The position numbers and the translations under genes were made by a program. From Marinobacter oulmenensis (GTDB lineage Bacteria > Pseudomonadota > Gammaproteobacteria > Pseudomonadales > Oleiphilaceae), in contig NZ_JACHFE010000004.1 in the NCBI RefSeq assembly GCF_014201735.1, forward strand, positions 62,001 to 126,000: DNA of 64,000 nucleotides. The letters are read 5' to 3'. Positions 33,039 to 42,378 of this stretch are shown one piece after another. How positions within the stretch are numbered: position 1 is the stretch's first letter; the number at the start of each line of letters is the position of its first letter. The notes beneath the pieces are model-generated. The model was not told the DNA's origin. It was given only the letters and a program-made list of their open reading frames with translations, and searched no databases.

Positions 33039-34737
33039 CGACGTTCACCCACTGACGCATGACCTGAGCGACCCTGGCGGGGTCTTCGGCAATCAGGCCT
33101 TTGAGAGCATTCAGTTGCCTATCATAACTGTCGCCGGCCCCCGGCAAAAGCAGATCATCCTGGGAAGACATGGCATCCCTGAGTGCAGAACCGCCCTCAA
33201 TCTCATCCAGACCACCATAACCACCCTCTTCGCCTTCATCACGGCCGCGACCGCCACCAGAAAGACTCTTGAGGGTTGGCCTCAGAAGACCGAGCACCAG
33301 GATCAGGATCACCAGGCCGGCCAGTACCTGTTTCATCAGGTCCCAGAACCAGGGTTGCTCCCAGAACGCCGGCGCTTCATATTCCACTGCCTCTTCCGGG
33401 GCAAACGCCGTATTCATCACGGTGACACTGTCACCCCGGGCGGCCGAGTAGCCTACCGCATCCCGAACCAGCATGCCCAGGCGCTGCAACTCGGCTTCTG
33501 GCCATGGCTCGTAACTGACTTCCCCGGTCTCCGGATCCACAACTTTCATGTCATCCACTGCCAGAGCGACCGTGACCCGCTTGATTGCGCCCAGCTCCTT
33601 GCGAATATAGCTGACAGTGCGATCGAGCTCGTAATTACGGGTGGCTTCCCGGCGGACATTCACAGGCTGCGCATTTTCAGCACCATCTTCGCCGTTATTG
33701 TTGCCCTGGCCGGTCTGCTCCGGCACCTGGGTCTGGCCCGGCGGCTGGTTGGACAAGGCGCCTGGCACACCAGCGAGTGCCCCCTGCGCCTGCTGTTCTG
33801 TCAGTTCGCGTTCACTACGGACCGCCTGCTGGTCCGGGTTGAACAGTTCCTCGGCGCGCTCCACTGCAGAAAAGTCCAAGTCGGCAGTCACTTCGGCGCG
33901 GAAACGGCCATCACCGACGATCGGGGAAACCAGGGAAGCCACACGACGGGTCAGACGCTCTTCCACCCTGTCGGTGTACTCGTACTGATCCTGCATACGC
34001 TCGGTTTCGCCCTTGTTCTCCTTTCCGGTCAGCAGGTTGCCGTTCTGATCAACCACGGTGACGTGCTCGCGGTTCATCATGGGAATACTGCCGGCGACCA
34101 GATTCACGATGGCGCGAATCTGCTCATCACCGGGACGGGAACCCCCGAAGAGTTCCAGGAAAACAGACGCGCTGGGTTCACGGGCGTCGCGGACAAATAC
34201 GGACCTTTCGGGAATCGCCAGGTGTACCCGGGCATTGTTGACGCCGCGCATGGCCCCGATGGTCCGGGCAAGCTCCCCTTCCAGACCTCGCCGGTAGGTC
34301 ACCGTCTCCATGAACTGGGATGTACCAAGGCCACGTTCCTGATCCAGCAACTCATAGCCCATGGTTTTCTGGTCTGTTACTCCCTGGGCAGCAAGCTTAA
34401 GGCGTGCGTCGTATACCTGATCCGATGGCACCAGCAAAGCACCGGTACGCGGATCCATTTTGTATTCGATGCCATTGCTCTCCAGGATGCTGGACACTTC
34501 CTGGGGATTGTAGTTGGACAGATCGCCCACCACCGGCCGGTAATTGGGTTCCTGCGCCCAGAGCACCACGGCCACGCCCAGAGCCACACTGGCAGCCAGC
34601 CCCACCATCAGACCGATCTGGCGCAGCAGGTTCAGCCGGTTAAAGCCAAGCATCAGCTTGTTGCCGCCCTCCGGGGCGTCATTGCCCTGGGTGGTGGCCA
34701 TATCAGAGCCGGTGGTTTCTGCAGGTACACTTGCCAT
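33031..34737 (-). CDS. fliF: FliF, flagellar MS-ring protein
   Basis: FliF builds the inner-membrane MS ring, the first structure of the basal body. The 568-residue protein has an N-terminal membrane helix (about 45-65), ring-building motifs in the periplasm (YKMDPRTGALLVPSDQVYDARLKLA; RVHLAIPERSVFVRD), a second membrane helix (about 460-480), and the FliG-binding C-terminal tail. A Gln/Asn/Gly-rich insert lies around 320-350. It starts 15 bp after fliE. Confidence 0.97.
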   Translation of the reverse strand: MASVPAETTGSDMATTQGNDAPEGGNKLMLGFNRLNLLRQIGLMVGLAASVALGVAVVLWAQEPNYRPVVGDLSNYNPQEVSSILESNGIEYKMDPRTGALLVPSDQVYDARLKLAAQGVTDQKTMGYELLDQERGLGTSQFMETVTYRRGLEGELARTIGAMRGVNNARVHLAIPERSVFVRDAREPSASVFLELFGGSRPGDEQIRAIVNLVAGSIPMMNREHVTVVDQNGNLLTGKENKGETERMQDQYEYTDRVEERLTRRVASLVSPIVGDGRFRAEVTADLDFSAVERAEELFNPDQQAVRSERELTEQQAQGALAGVPGALSNQPPGQTQVPEQTGQGNNNGEDGAENAQPVNVRREATRNYELDRTVSYIRKELGAIKRVTVALAVDDMKVVDPETGEVSYEPWPEAELQRLGMLVRDAVGYSAARGDSVTVMNTAFAPEEAVEYEAPAFWEQPWFWDLMKQVLAGLVILILVLGLLRPTLKSLSGGGRGRDEGEEGGYGGLDEIEGGSALRDAMSSQDDLLLPGAGDSYDRQLNALKGLIAEDPARVAQVMRQWVNVDD

Positions 34738-34752
34738 GCTGCTGCTCCGTTA

Positions 34753-35130
34753 TCAGATCGGCATATTCATGATGGTTTCGTAGGCCTGGACCACCCGGTT
34801 ACGCACCTGGGTCAATGCCTCGAACGACACGGATGATTTCTGGGCGGCGATCATGACACGGGTGATGTCGACATTGGGATCGCCCACATCGTACGCCGTA
34901 CGCAGATCGCTGGCCTGCTGCTGCAGGTCGTTGACGTTATTCACAGCCTTGCCAAGCATATCGTTGAAGCTTGGTGTTTCCTGGGGTTCCTGAACCTGAC
35001 GGGGGCCATCAATGCGGCCACGGACAGAGGCGTCCTGCTCGATCCGCTGATTCTGCTGGTTCTGCATCATCTGCGAGCGCAGAGAACGGATCTCTGACAG
35101 TACGTTGTTAATGTCGGCACGCTCAACCAT
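34753..35130 (-). CDS. fliE: FliE, flagellar hook-basal body adaptor
   Basis: FliE links the MS ring to the rod and is among the first exported proteins. The 125-residue protein has a basic/Gln-rich start and the conserved C-terminal half ([22 protein letters not shown] ... [26 protein letters not shown]). A sigma-54 type promoter lies 58 bp upstream, so fliE heads the fliEFGHIJ operon. Confidence 0.96.
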   Translation of the reverse strand: MVERADINNVLSEIRSLRSQMMQNQQNQRIEQDASVRGRIDGPRQVQEPQETPSFNDMLGKAVNNVNDLQQQASDLRTAYDVGDPNVDITRVMIAAQKSSVSFEALTQVRNRVVQAYETIMNMPI

Positions 35131-35187
35131 GTTTCTCTCCCGGAAGCCCCGGATGGGCTGGATTCATCACGCTTTGCCCCTAATTAA

Positions 35188-35202
35188 GCAAAGGACGGGC
35201 CA
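35188..35202 (-). promoter_or_regulatory. Sigma-54 type promoter of fliE operon
   Basis: The minus strand reads TGGCCCGTCCTTTGC, with canonical -24/-12 spacing and almost the same sequence as the fliL promoter. It is 58 bases before the fliE ATG. FleR, encoded just upstream, is the expected activator by analogy with Pseudomonas. Confidence 0.78.
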
Positions 35203-35310
35203 AGCATGGATTAACCTTTAATATCATTTAGTTAATGATCATCAACGGGAGCCGGAAGGACGCCAGTGACAGAGATTTGACGTTGGTTCGGGCGTAAAAA
35301 AACAGGAGAC

Positions 35311-35336
35311 AAAAAAGCGGCACCCCGAAGGGTGCC
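35311..35336 (-). terminator. Intrinsic terminator after fleR
   Basis: A 7-bp GC-rich stem (GGCACCC / GGGTGCC) with a TTCG tetraloop on the transcribed strand is followed by GC and six Ts. It is a textbook intrinsic terminator, 48 bases after the fleR stop, closing fleS-fleR. Confidence 0.88.
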
Positions 35337-35383
35337 TGAAGGAGTAGTCTGTATCAGTCAGGAAGACAACCGGACACCACCGG

Positions 35384-36835
35384 TCACACGGTTGCCAGCT
35401 CGTCGTCGAGATCAATGCCGGCATCACGCATCTGCGCCAGCTTGTAGCGGAGCGTTCGGGGGCTGATGCCCAGTTGTTCGGCGGCGCGATTACGTCGCCC
35501 CCCTTCTTTGCGCAGGGTCTGGATAATGATCCGGAATTCCTGTTGTCGCAGATCGTTGCCCAGTGAGCCGGCTACGTCCTCTTCCGGGTCATCCGTGGAG
35601 ACACTCGCAGCGGTCACGTCTTCGTTTTCCGGCTGATCCGGCTGATCCGGCTCGTGCCGCTCAACGGGCTCCGGCGCCTGGACCTGCGGTTCCGGCCGGC
35701 CGGTAATGCCCAGCTCCAGACACAGATCGCCGGAATGAATGACGTTGCCCTGCTGGAGAACCAGCGCCCGCTGAATGGCATTATCCAACTCACGCACATT
35801 GCCGGGCCAGCCGTGACTGGTCAGGGCCTTACGGGCGTCTTCTGCCAGGGTGATGCCGGTGAGTTTCATCTTGCGGGTGTGCTTTTTCAGCAGGGATTTG
35901 GCCAGGGGCATGATGTCCAGGGGCCGCTCCCTCAGTGGCTGCCAGTGCATCGGGAACACCGTCAGCCGATAATAGAGATCTTCCCGGAACTTGCCTTCCC
36001 GTACGTAATCGCCAAGGTCGCGGTTGGTGGTCGCCACCACCCGGACATCCAGGGAGATGGTCTTGCGACCGCCGACCCGTTCAACCTCCCGCTCCTGCAA
36101 CACACGCAACAGCTTGGATTGCAGCCCCAGGTCCATTTCGGAAATCTCATCCAGCAGGATGGTGCCGCCATTGGCCTGCTCAAACTTGCCGGGCTGTGAG
36201 GCAACCGCGCCAGTGAAGGCCCCCTTCTCGTGGCCAAACAGGATGGCCTCAAGCATGTTCTCGGGAATCGCCGCGCAGTTGATGGCGACGAAGGGCTGTT
36301 CAGCACGGGGAGAGTGCTGGTGAATATAACGCGCCAGCACTTCCTTACCGGTACCACTTTCACCGGAGATCATCACGGTGGAGTCGCTGTTGGCCACCTT
36401 GGCGGCCAACTGGAACATGCGTTTGCTGACCGGGTCTTCGGCCACCGGCTCATCGCCGGATTTCTGACGGTTGCCGCCAACAACTTTGCTGACTGCGTCC
36501 ACCAGGACCTGCGGCTCGAAAGGCTTGACCAGATAATCAATGGCCCCGGACTGCATCGCGGAGACCGCATCATTGATCTGGCCATAGGCGGTGATCAGCA
36601 TCATCGGCAGACCGGGATAAAGCCGCTGCACCTGCTCCAGCAATTCATGCCCGGACAGCCCCGGCATGTTCACATCACTGACAACCATATCGACCGGGCT
36701 TTTGGCCAGACAGGCCAGGGCGTCTTCCGCATTGGCCGCCTCGCGGACCTGAAACCGCGCCAGCTCCAGGGTCGTCACCAGCGCCTCGCGCAGGTCCTGG
36801 TCATCCTCAACTATCAGAATCTGGGCCTTAGCCAT
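35384..36835 (-). CDS. fleR: FleR, sigma-54 flagellar response regulator
   Basis: FleR activates mid-class flagellar operons with sigma-54 when phosphorylated by FleS. The 483-residue protein has a receiver (phospho-Asp D54 in SDVNMPG, K104 in VKPFEP), an AAA+ domain with Walker A GESGTGKE (158-165) and the sigma-54 contact loop GAFTGA, and a C-terminal Fis-type helix-turn-helix (RRNRAAEQLGISPRTLRYKL). I start at the ATG at 36835, which has GGAGG eight bases upstream; an ATG five codons earlier lacks one. It is 23 bp after fleS. Confidence 0.96.
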   Translation of the reverse strand: MAKAQILIVEDDQDLREALVTTLELARFQVREAANAEDALACLAKSPVDMVVSDVNMPGLSGHELLEQVQRLYPGLPMMLITAYGQINDAVSAMQSGAIDYLVKPFEPQVLVDAVSKVVGGNRQKSGDEPVAEDPVSKRMFQLAAKVANSDSTVMISGESGTGKEVLARYIHQHSPRAEQPFVAINCAAIPENMLEAILFGHEKGAFTGAVASQPGKFEQANGGTILLDEISEMDLGLQSKLLRVLQEREVERVGGRKTISLDVRVVATTNRDLGDYVREGKFREDLYYRLTVFPMHWQPLRERPLDIMPLAKSLLKKHTRKMKLTGITLAEDARKALTSHGWPGNVRELDNAIQRALVLQQGNVIHSGDLCLELGITGRPEPQVQAPEPVERHEPDQPDQPENEDVTAASVSTDDPEEDVAGSLGNDLRQQEFRIIIQTLRKEGGRRNRAAEQLGISPRTLRYKLAQMRDAGIDLDDELATV

Positions 36836-36858
36836 GCTTATCGCCTCCAACCTCTTCG

Positions 36859-38097
36859 TTATTCTCTGCCACTCAGGGTCGGCAGACGCAGTGTTGCTAC
36901 CGCGCCTCCCTGCTCCGGCGACTGAATGGAAAACTCACCCTTGTGGGCTTTGACCACTGCCTGGACGACCGCCAGGCCGAGCCCGGTACCATGGGATTTG
37001 GTGGTGTAAAACGCCTCCATCAGGCGGTTGGCCTGATCCGCTTCAAACCCCGGACCGTTATCCACCACATGAACCTCCAGAGCGTCATCGGCTGCTCTCA
37101 GGGCAATACGAACACTGGTCGCGCCCGCCTCCAGACTGTTATTCACCAGATTGGTACAGGCACCCACCAGGGAATCCCGGTTACACATCAGACGACAGGA
37201 ACGGGCCAGGCCGTTATCCAGTTCGACCCGAGTGCCGGGCAGTGTCTTCACACCCTCGAGTGCGGCTTCCAGGGAAGGCACCAGCGTCTCGGTCGACAAC
37301 TCCTCCGCCAGTCGTGTCTCACCGCGGGCGAAGATGAGCATGTCCCGAACCTGCTGCTCGAGATGGGTCAGACGGGACATCAGTCGCGAGGCACAGCGCT
37401 GGCGCATCTCCTCATCCAGTTCGGACTGGCTCAGGTGGCCGCCATACAGAATTGCCGCAGACAGCGGGGTACGTATCTGGTGGGCCAGCGACGCGACCAT
37501 CCTGCCCATCGCCGACAGGCGCTGGGCATGAGCAAGCTGGGACTGGAGCTGGCGGGTTTCCGTCAGATCCGTCAGCAGGATCAGCTGGCCGGGCTGGTTT
37601 TCCATGGTCCGGATCTCAATACTGACCCGGCGACCGTCCTTGAGGGAAACCTCATGGCCATCGTCCAGCCGGGGCGAAAAGCAGCGGCGAATCACATCCA
37701 CCCAGCGCTCGCCCTCCAGGGGCTCTCCCAACAGGGAGACCGCTGCGGGGTTGGACTGACTGACCACCCCCTGTTTGTCCAGAACCACCACGCCAGCCGG
37801 CAGCGCATTCAGCAGTGTCGACAGGCGATCCGCCAACTGCTCTTTTTCTTCGAGCTCCTGCTGGCGCTGCAGCGACTCCTGGGTCAACTCCCCGGAAAGC
37901 TGGTTTACCCGGGATTCCAGCGTCCGGTAGGAATCAGTAATCTGCCTCGACATCCGGTTGAACAGTTCCAGAGCCGAGTCCACCGCCTCGTCTTCCTGCT
38001 CCGGGAACAGCGCTGTCACCTTGTCGTTGACATCGGCAGCGGCATTCGCGCTGCCATCGGCGTGACCGGAATCCATGACAAATTGTGCCTGACTCAT
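36859..38097 (-). CDS. fleS: FleS, flagellar sensor histidine kinase
   Basis: FleS is the kinase partner of FleR. The 412-residue protein has no membrane segment, so it is cytoplasmic: a helical N-terminus (about 40-95), a PAS domain (about 92-180), a HisKA helix with the phospho-His H206 (SLAHQIRTPLSA), and a HATPase (NLVNNSLEAGA, DNGPGF, GTGLGLAVV). In Pseudomonas it pairs with FleR and is FleQ-controlled. A sigma-54 type promoter lies 66 bp upstream. Confidence 0.95.
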   Translation of the reverse strand: MSQAQFVMDSGHADGSANAAADVNDKVTALFPEQEDEAVDSALELFNRMSRQITDSYRTLESRVNQLSGELTQESLQRQQELEEKEQLADRLSTLLNALPAGVVVLDKQGVVSQSNPAAVSLLGEPLEGERWVDVIRRCFSPRLDDGHEVSLKDGRRVSIEIRTMENQPGQLILLTDLTETRQLQSQLAHAQRLSAMGRMVASLAHQIRTPLSAAILYGGHLSQSELDEEMRQRCASRLMSRLTHLEQQVRDMLIFARGETRLAEELSTETLVPSLEAALEGVKTLPGTRVELDNGLARSCRLMCNRDSLVGACTNLVNNSLEAGATSVRIALRAADDALEVHVVDNGPGFEADQANRLMEAFYTTKSHGTGLGLAVVQAVVKAHKGEFSIQSPEQGGAVATLRLPTLSGRE

Positions 38098-38162
38098 AAC
38101 CTTCTCCCTGATCAGTCCCTGCTTGGACCGGAACCATCGGATGTATCGTTAACGGTCGTTAA

Positions 38163-38177
38163 GCGATATCCGTGCCA
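38163..38177 (-). promoter_or_regulatory. Sigma-54 type promoter of fleSR
   Basis: The minus strand reads TGGCACGGATATCGC: a perfect -24 box TGGCAC, correct spacing, and a -12 box TCGC in place of TTGC. It is 66 bases before the fleS ATG. FleQ, encoded upstream, activates fleSR through sigma-54 in Pseudomonas. Confidence 0.7.
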
Positions 38178-38297
38178 GATAGATTTTTTCTTTACATTTC
38201 AGAAAGAAAGGAATATTGAAAAATGGCAGGCGACGATTTTCCGTCAATGCAGAGGCAGGAAAACGAGAGGCAGTAACAGGCTTTTGACGCCTGAAGC

Positions 38298-38327
38298 AAC
38301 AACGCCTCCTGAAGCGGAGGCGTTGTT
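38298..38327 (-). terminator. 12-bp hairpin after fleQ
   Basis: A perfect 12-bp stem (AACAACGCCTCC / GGAGGCGTTGTT) with a 6-base loop starts 23 bases after the fleQ stop. On the transcribed strand no long T-run follows, but the stem is strong and the position suits termination of fleQ before the fleS promoter. Confidence 0.6.
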
Positions 38328-38349
38328 AACGAAGCAAGGCCGTGCCTAG

Positions 38350-39792
38350 TCAGGCTTCTTCCTGTTCTTCCCTGAGGCCGTACTTGCGAACCTTCTCCAC
38401 CAGCGTGGTACGGCGGATACGAAGCTTCTCTGCAGCCCTGGCAACGACCCCGCCCGCTTCATCCAGAGCCTGCTGGATCAATTGCTTTTCCAGCCCGGAC
38501 AGATAATCCTTGAGATCAATGCCGTTCACCGGTAGCAGCGCAGGGGCATCCAGCCCAACCAGCCCTGGAACGGCAGAGGGCATACCGCTGTCCTCCACCG
38601 GCCGGTTCTCATCATAGTCATCCACGTAACGGAATTTCTTGGGCAGTTCCTGAACCCCAATCACGCCATACGGATGCATGATGGCCAGGCGCTCAACCAG
38701 ATTCGCCAGCTCCCGGACGTTGCCCGGCCAGTCGTGACGACACAGGCTCATGATCGCCGCCGAGTTCATCCGTAACGACCCCCGCTTTTCTTTCTCCATA
38801 CGGGAGACCAGCTCATTGATTAGCAGTGGTATATCCTCCGCCCGCTCTCTCAACGACGGCATTTCGATCGGAAAAACGTTCAGCCGATAGTACAAATCCT
38901 CACGAAAATCACCGGCTTCGATCATATCTTCAAGATTCTTGTGAGTGGCCGCTATAATGCGAACATTGGCACTCTGAGTCTTGTTGCTGCCGACCTTTTC
39001 AAAGGTCCGTTCTTGGAGGACACGCAGAATCTTCACCTGCATGTTCAACGGCATGTCCCCGATCTCGTCCAGAAACAGCGTGCCGCCTTCCGCCAGCTCA
39101 AAACGCCCCACCCTGGCGGTGATTGCACCGGTAAAAGCGCCCTTTTCATGGCCGAAGAGTTCGCTTTCCAGCAACTCCGCAGGGATTGCCCCACAATTGA
39201 CAGGGACAAACGGCTTGTCACGGCGGGTTGAATGGTAATGAAGGTTGCGGGCCACCACCTCTTTGCCGGTGCCGGACTCCCCGGTGATCAGAACGCTGAC
39301 GTCCTTATCGGCCACCTGCTCCATCAACTGACGCACCTGCTGAACCCGTCGGCTGGTGCCGACCAGACTGCGAAACAGCTGGACACCCCGCTGACGGCCG
39401 CGCTCATTACTACGGCCAAACTGTTCACGGAAAACCTGGGCCCGGTAGAGGGAATCGACAAACTTGGTGTAGTTCAGGGGCCACTCCATGCGGGCAATGA
39501 CCCGGTTGGCATGCTCATCGGAGAGATCCTCCAGCGCCGGATCACCCACCATCAGCACGGGGAGCCCATCCATGGTCTGGCAGACTGATTTCACCGCTTT
39601 TGAGACTTCGTCATCCTCGCCGTTAACGATGACCACTCCTGCCTCCTCCATGGCATCATTATCGGACAGGCAATCGCGGGCTTCTTCGCCCGACAGGATC
39701 CGGTCTTCGCCAACAAATTCCAGAATGGTGACCAGGTCGCGCCGCCTGGTTTCATCATAGCTCAGCACCAGCACCGTGTTATTTTTCGACAT
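38350..39792 (-). CDS. fleQ: FleQ, master flagellar regulator
   Basis: FleQ is the top-level sigma-54 activator of polar flagellar genes and a c-di-GMP-responsive regulator of exopolysaccharide genes in Pseudomonas. The 480-residue protein has a degenerate receiver (1-120; no phospho-Asp pattern, FleQ/REC type), an AAA+ domain with Walker A GESGTGKE (171-178) and GAFTGA, and a Fis-type helix-turn-helix at the end ([20 protein letters not shown]). An R-box-like segment (about 144-147, LVGT) precedes the ATPase, as in c-di-GMP-binding FleQ. FleN, encoded downstream, is the expected antagonist. Confidence 0.96.
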   Translation of the reverse strand: MSKNNTVLVLSYDETRRRDLVTILEFVGEDRILSGEEARDCLSDNDAMEEAGVVIVNGEDDEVSKAVKSVCQTMDGLPVLMVGDPALEDLSDEHANRVIARMEWPLNYTKFVDSLYRAQVFREQFGRSNERGRQRGVQLFRSLVGTSRRVQQVRQLMEQVADKDVSVLITGESGTGKEVVARNLHYHSTRRDKPFVPVNCGAIPAELLESELFGHEKGAFTGAITARVGRFELAEGGTLFLDEIGDMPLNMQVKILRVLQERTFEKVGSNKTQSANVRIIAATHKNLEDMIEAGDFREDLYYRLNVFPIEMPSLRERAEDIPLLINELVSRMEKEKRGSLRMNSAAIMSLCRHDWPGNVRELANLVERLAIMHPYGVIGVQELPKKFRYVDDYDENRPVEDSGMPSAVPGLVGLDAPALLPVNGIDLKDYLSGLEKQLIQQALDEAGGVVARAAEKLRIRRTTLVEKVRKYGLREEQEEA

Positions 39793-39883
39793 TCACAGGC
39801 TTCTCTGTCTTATGGGGATTTTGTGCGGTATTTAAGACTGTCGGGCGCTCAGAGTCAATTTTATGACACTGCGTTTATTGGGG

Positions 39884-40213
39884 TTATTTCCTGCGGCCAC
39901 CGGACATGTCCTGGTAGGCCCGGGCTGCGCTGCGGTTCTGGTTCATGCCCTGCAACTCACGCCGGGCCTCATCCCGCGCCTGCTCAGCCGCGTTGTTCGC
40001 GACTTCAACAAACCGGTTGAGGGCTTCGAGCCGCTCACGGACTTCGGTGGCAGAGACCTGCCCCTGCTCCAGTGCAGACATCACCGGTTCCACCACTTCC
40101 CGGACCTGCCCTGCGAGCTCATTGAGCCGATCCCAGTCCTGATCTTCCAGCGCCCGATCCAGCCGGCCCCTCAGGTCATCCATACCGTCCAGCAATTCGT
40201 TGACATCGGCCAT
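39884..40213 (-). CDS. Small helical protein upstream of fleQ, possible FliT-like chaperone
   Basis: A 109-residue, highly charged, all-helical protein with no cysteine and no membrane segment (start at 40213, MADVNELLDGMDDLRGRLDRALEDQDWDRLNELAGQV, written here up to residue 37 in pieces of the helix). In pseudomonads a protein of this size and make-up lies directly before fleQ, after fliD and fliS. Some are annotated as FliT-type chaperones, but the similarity is weak and fliD/fliS are absent from this window. The repeated D-W-x-x-L/EL pattern would suit helical packing. The start at 40213 is favoured over one five codons earlier, which has no ribosome site. The gene is real by codon use and position; the function is tentative. 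Confidence 0.65.
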   Translation of the reverse strand: MADVNELLDGMDDLRGRLDRALEDQDWDRLNELAGQVREVVEPVMSALEQGQVSATEVRERLEALNRFVEVANNAAEQARDEARRELQGMNQNRSAARAYQDMSGGRRK

Positions 40214-40389
40214 GAGTCTCAATCCCATACGTGTGCATCAAACTGTCATGTCATCATACGCCAATCCCCGGTCGTCAAGAAGACAGCAGTCCAGCCGGAC
40301 TGATGGACGAGGGAAGAACGCGACGGCCAAAAATGATACACTGGCTACTTAATCCTGAATGGCCTTATCAACAATTCGCTGGCGCGCAC

Positions 40390-40884
40390 ATGGCATCTCA
40401 GTGGTATTCCCTGGTATCCCAAAAGCTGTATCTGGCCAAGGTCCTGCTGGAGCAGGCCCAAGCGGCCTCTTCTATTGGCAGTCACCCAACGTCGGTGGTA
40501 CAGGAATCGCTGAACCAGGCCGCCGTGGAAATGCTGCTCAGGGCTAAACAGGCGCTCCTGGCGATGATTGCCGGATGTTACCAGCAGAAGACGGCAAGGC
40601 CGGGGTCCCTGGCTGACCTGAAGGCCCTGTTAGCTTACGAGGTACCGGAAGTCTCGGAGCTGGAGTTGCTGTCCGCGTCGGACGGGAACTGGTGGAGCCA
40701 CCTGCAGGAACTGGAACAACGGCAGTCAGAACCGGCATCCCCCAAAAAACACGCCAGTACCGAGAATGTGATTGCCGTCTCCGCCGACAACACGCCGGAC
40801 CGCTCACTACCGGCACTGGAACAGACGCGGGCCGCCATGATGGCCTTTGCCCGCCGCCTGGAAGAACAACACAGCGAGTGGTGA
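40390..40884 (+). CDS. Conserved hypothetical protein (DUF6586-like)
   Basis: A protein of 164 residues if started at the ATG at 40390 (MASQWYSLVSQKLYLAKVLL). The N-terminal half is helical with conserved-looking Trp/Tyr; the C-terminal third is polar and probably disordered. The series hypothetical, small acidic hypothetical, sulA, lexA matches the pseudomonad neighbourhood of lexA, where a DUF6586 protein occupies this place; my assignment rests mainly on that. Longer starts exist (an in-frame ATG 18 codons upstream), and no strong ribosome site decides the matter. Function is unknown; nothing points to membrane or export. Confidence 0.6.
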   Translation: MASQWYSLVSQKLYLAKVLLEQAQAASSIGSHPTSVVQESLNQAAVEMLLRAKQALLAMIAGCYQQKTARPGSLADLKALLAYEVPEVSELELLSASDGNWWSHLQELEQRQSEPASPKKHASTENVIAVSADNTPDRSLPALEQTRAAMMAFARRLEEQHSEW

Positions 40885-40947
40885 CGCGCCGAGGCGCCAA
40901 CAACACTCTGACCGTTTATCGATTCAATCAGCACAAAGGCTTAACGA

Positions 40948-41211
40948 ATGTCTCCCTCTTTTTTCGAGATTGTACAACTGGCAAACGGCGACTACGCGCT
41001 ACGTCGGGTTGATGACGACGAGTCCGACCCCCTGGTGCGTATTTCGTTTTCCCAGGAAGCCCGGGACATGATGGAAGACCGGGACATGAATGTGGCCAAA
41101 GCCATGATTGCTGCGGGCATCGAAGCCGCAGGCGATATCAGCCACGACATTGACTGGGACGAGGACGACTACGAACCGGCCGATATCAAGGCCAGCCGCA
41201 CACTGCACTGA
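40948..41211 (+). CDS. Small acidic hypothetical protein next to sulA
   Basis: An 87-residue acidic protein starting with SPSFFEIVQLANGDYALRR and ending in a very Asp/Glu-rich segment (DIDWDEDDYEPADI). A short protein of this type lies beside sulA in pseudomonads too. No domain is recognisable. It ends 6 bp before the convergent sulA gene. Function is unknown. Codon use and conserved position support it as a real gene. Confidence 0.7.
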   Translation: MSPSFFEIVQLANGDYALRRVDDDESDPLVRISFSQEARDMMEDRDMNVAKAMIAAGIEAAGDISHDIDWDEDDYEPADIKASRTLH

Positions 41212-41217
41212 CCCCGA

Positions 41218-41706
41218 TCACCGGTGACGCAGGATCACGCCGTGACTGCGCCCCTTGGCCGAGGCCCTTTGAAGGGATTCAAAGGCCGGCTTACCCAACC
41301 TGCTGGTCCACAGAATCACGGCATGACAGGTTCCGGCGCCAAGCGCCCGTTCCGCCAGTTGCAATGCCGGGTACTCAGTCGAGGACCGCAGCACCAGCAA
41401 CTCATTAGCAACAATGCCGTGCATTTTCTGCCACTTGGACACCAGTTCCTGAGGCGGATCAATCCAGGCCAGCCAGCGCTTCTCCTGGTTTAACTGGGTC
41501 AGCATTGGCAGCAGCAACTGAAAATTCTCCACCTGCCCTTCCGGCAGAATAATCTCCGTTACATTGCCCTTGAAGGTCTCAGGCTTTCGGGCGGCACCGG
41601 CGGTGGTCCTGGCACGGGCAGGCCACGCGACTTCCGCCGCACTCCCCTGAACGGACAGAGCCTGAGGCTGAACGGTCATTTGCTGATTGAAACTCATCTG
41701 TTCCAT
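41218..41706 (-). CDS. sulA: SulA, SOS cell division inhibitor
   Basis: SulA binds FtsZ and blocks septation during the SOS response. The 162-residue protein has the family core around GNVTEIILPEGQVENFQLLLPMLTQLNQEKRWLAWIDPP (about 48-86) and the later CHAVILWTSRLGKPAFESLQRA, typical of the SulA/RecA-like fold. Its start has an AGGTGAG ribosome site. It follows lexA by 44 bp with no LexA box of its own in the gap, so it should be transcribed from the LexA-controlled lexA promoter. Confidence 0.92.
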   Translation of the reverse strand: MEQMSFNQQMTVQPQALSVQGSAAEVAWPARARTTAGAARKPETFKGNVTEIILPEGQVENFQLLLPMLTQLNQEKRWLAWIDPPQELVSKWQKMHGIVANELLVLRSSTEYPALQLAERALGAGTCHAVILWTSRLGKPAFESLQRASAKGRSHGVILRHR

Positions 41707-41750
41707 AACTCACCTACCTGCCTGGTGCTGCCGCACCACCAATGCTGAAC

Positions 41751-42359
41751 TCAGTGAAGATCCGAGCGACGGATGACTCCCACGCCCAACCCTTCGATAA
41801 AAAGCTCCTGCTCCGCCAGATCGACCTCAATCGGCTCGAACTCCTCGTTTTCTGCAATCAACAGAACGCGGGAGCCCTCCCGCCGAAACCGTTTTACGGT
41901 CACTTCATCGCCGATACGGGCCACCACAACCTGACCATTGTGGACATCCTGGGTGCTATGCACCGCCAACAGGTCACCGTCCATAATGCCGATATCCTTC
42001 ATACTCATACCCCGGACACGAAGCAGGTAATCCGCTGACGGCGAAAAGAAATCCGGCTGCAGCGTGCAGTGATCCTCTATGTGCTCCTGCGCCAGGATCG
42101 GACTGCCCGCTGCCACCTGACCGACCACGGGTAATCCCAGGTCCGGCTCAGCTTCCGGCAGGCGAATACCGCGGCTGGCTCCCGGTACCATCTCAATCGC
42201 CCCCTTGCGGGCCAGAGCTCGCAGATGCTCTTCGGCCGCGTTCGCCGAACGGAAACCCAGTTCGGCGGCAATTTCTGCGCGAGTGGGCGGGTACCCGGTG
42301 TCGTCTACGTATCGCCGGATAATATCCAGTACCTGGGACTGTCTTGCGGTCAGTTTCAT
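41751..42359 (-). CDS. lexA: LexA, SOS repressor
   Basis: LexA represses the SOS regulon and is inactivated by RecA-stimulated self-cleavage. The 202-residue protein has an N-terminal winged helix ([38 protein letters not shown]..., about 1-65), the cleavage site A84-G85 (QVAAGSP), and the Ser-Lys dyad S119 (RGMSMKD) and K156 (EVTVKRF). It matches E. coli LexA in length (202). Multiple CTGTATA half-sites lie upstream, so it is autoregulated. sulA follows in the same transcript. Confidence 0.97.
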   Translation of the reverse strand: MKLTARQSQVLDIIRRYVDDTGYPPTRAEIAAELGFRSANAAEEHLRALARKGAIEMVPGASRGIRLPEAEPDLGLPVVGQVAAGSPILAQEHIEDHCTLQPDFFSPSADYLLRVRGMSMKDIGIMDGDLLAVHSTQDVHNGQVVVARIGDEVTVKRFRREGSRVLLIAENEEFEPIEVDLAEQELFIEGLGVGVIRRSDLH

Positions 42360-42378
42360 GGGTTGCTCCGGATGCTCC

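Noticed and set aside
32773..34836. Plus-strand open frame of 687 codons
   Set aside because: It is antisense to fliF/fliG, which are certain genes. The frame is open only because of GC-rich codon use, and the translation is His/Gln/Thr-rich with no family character.
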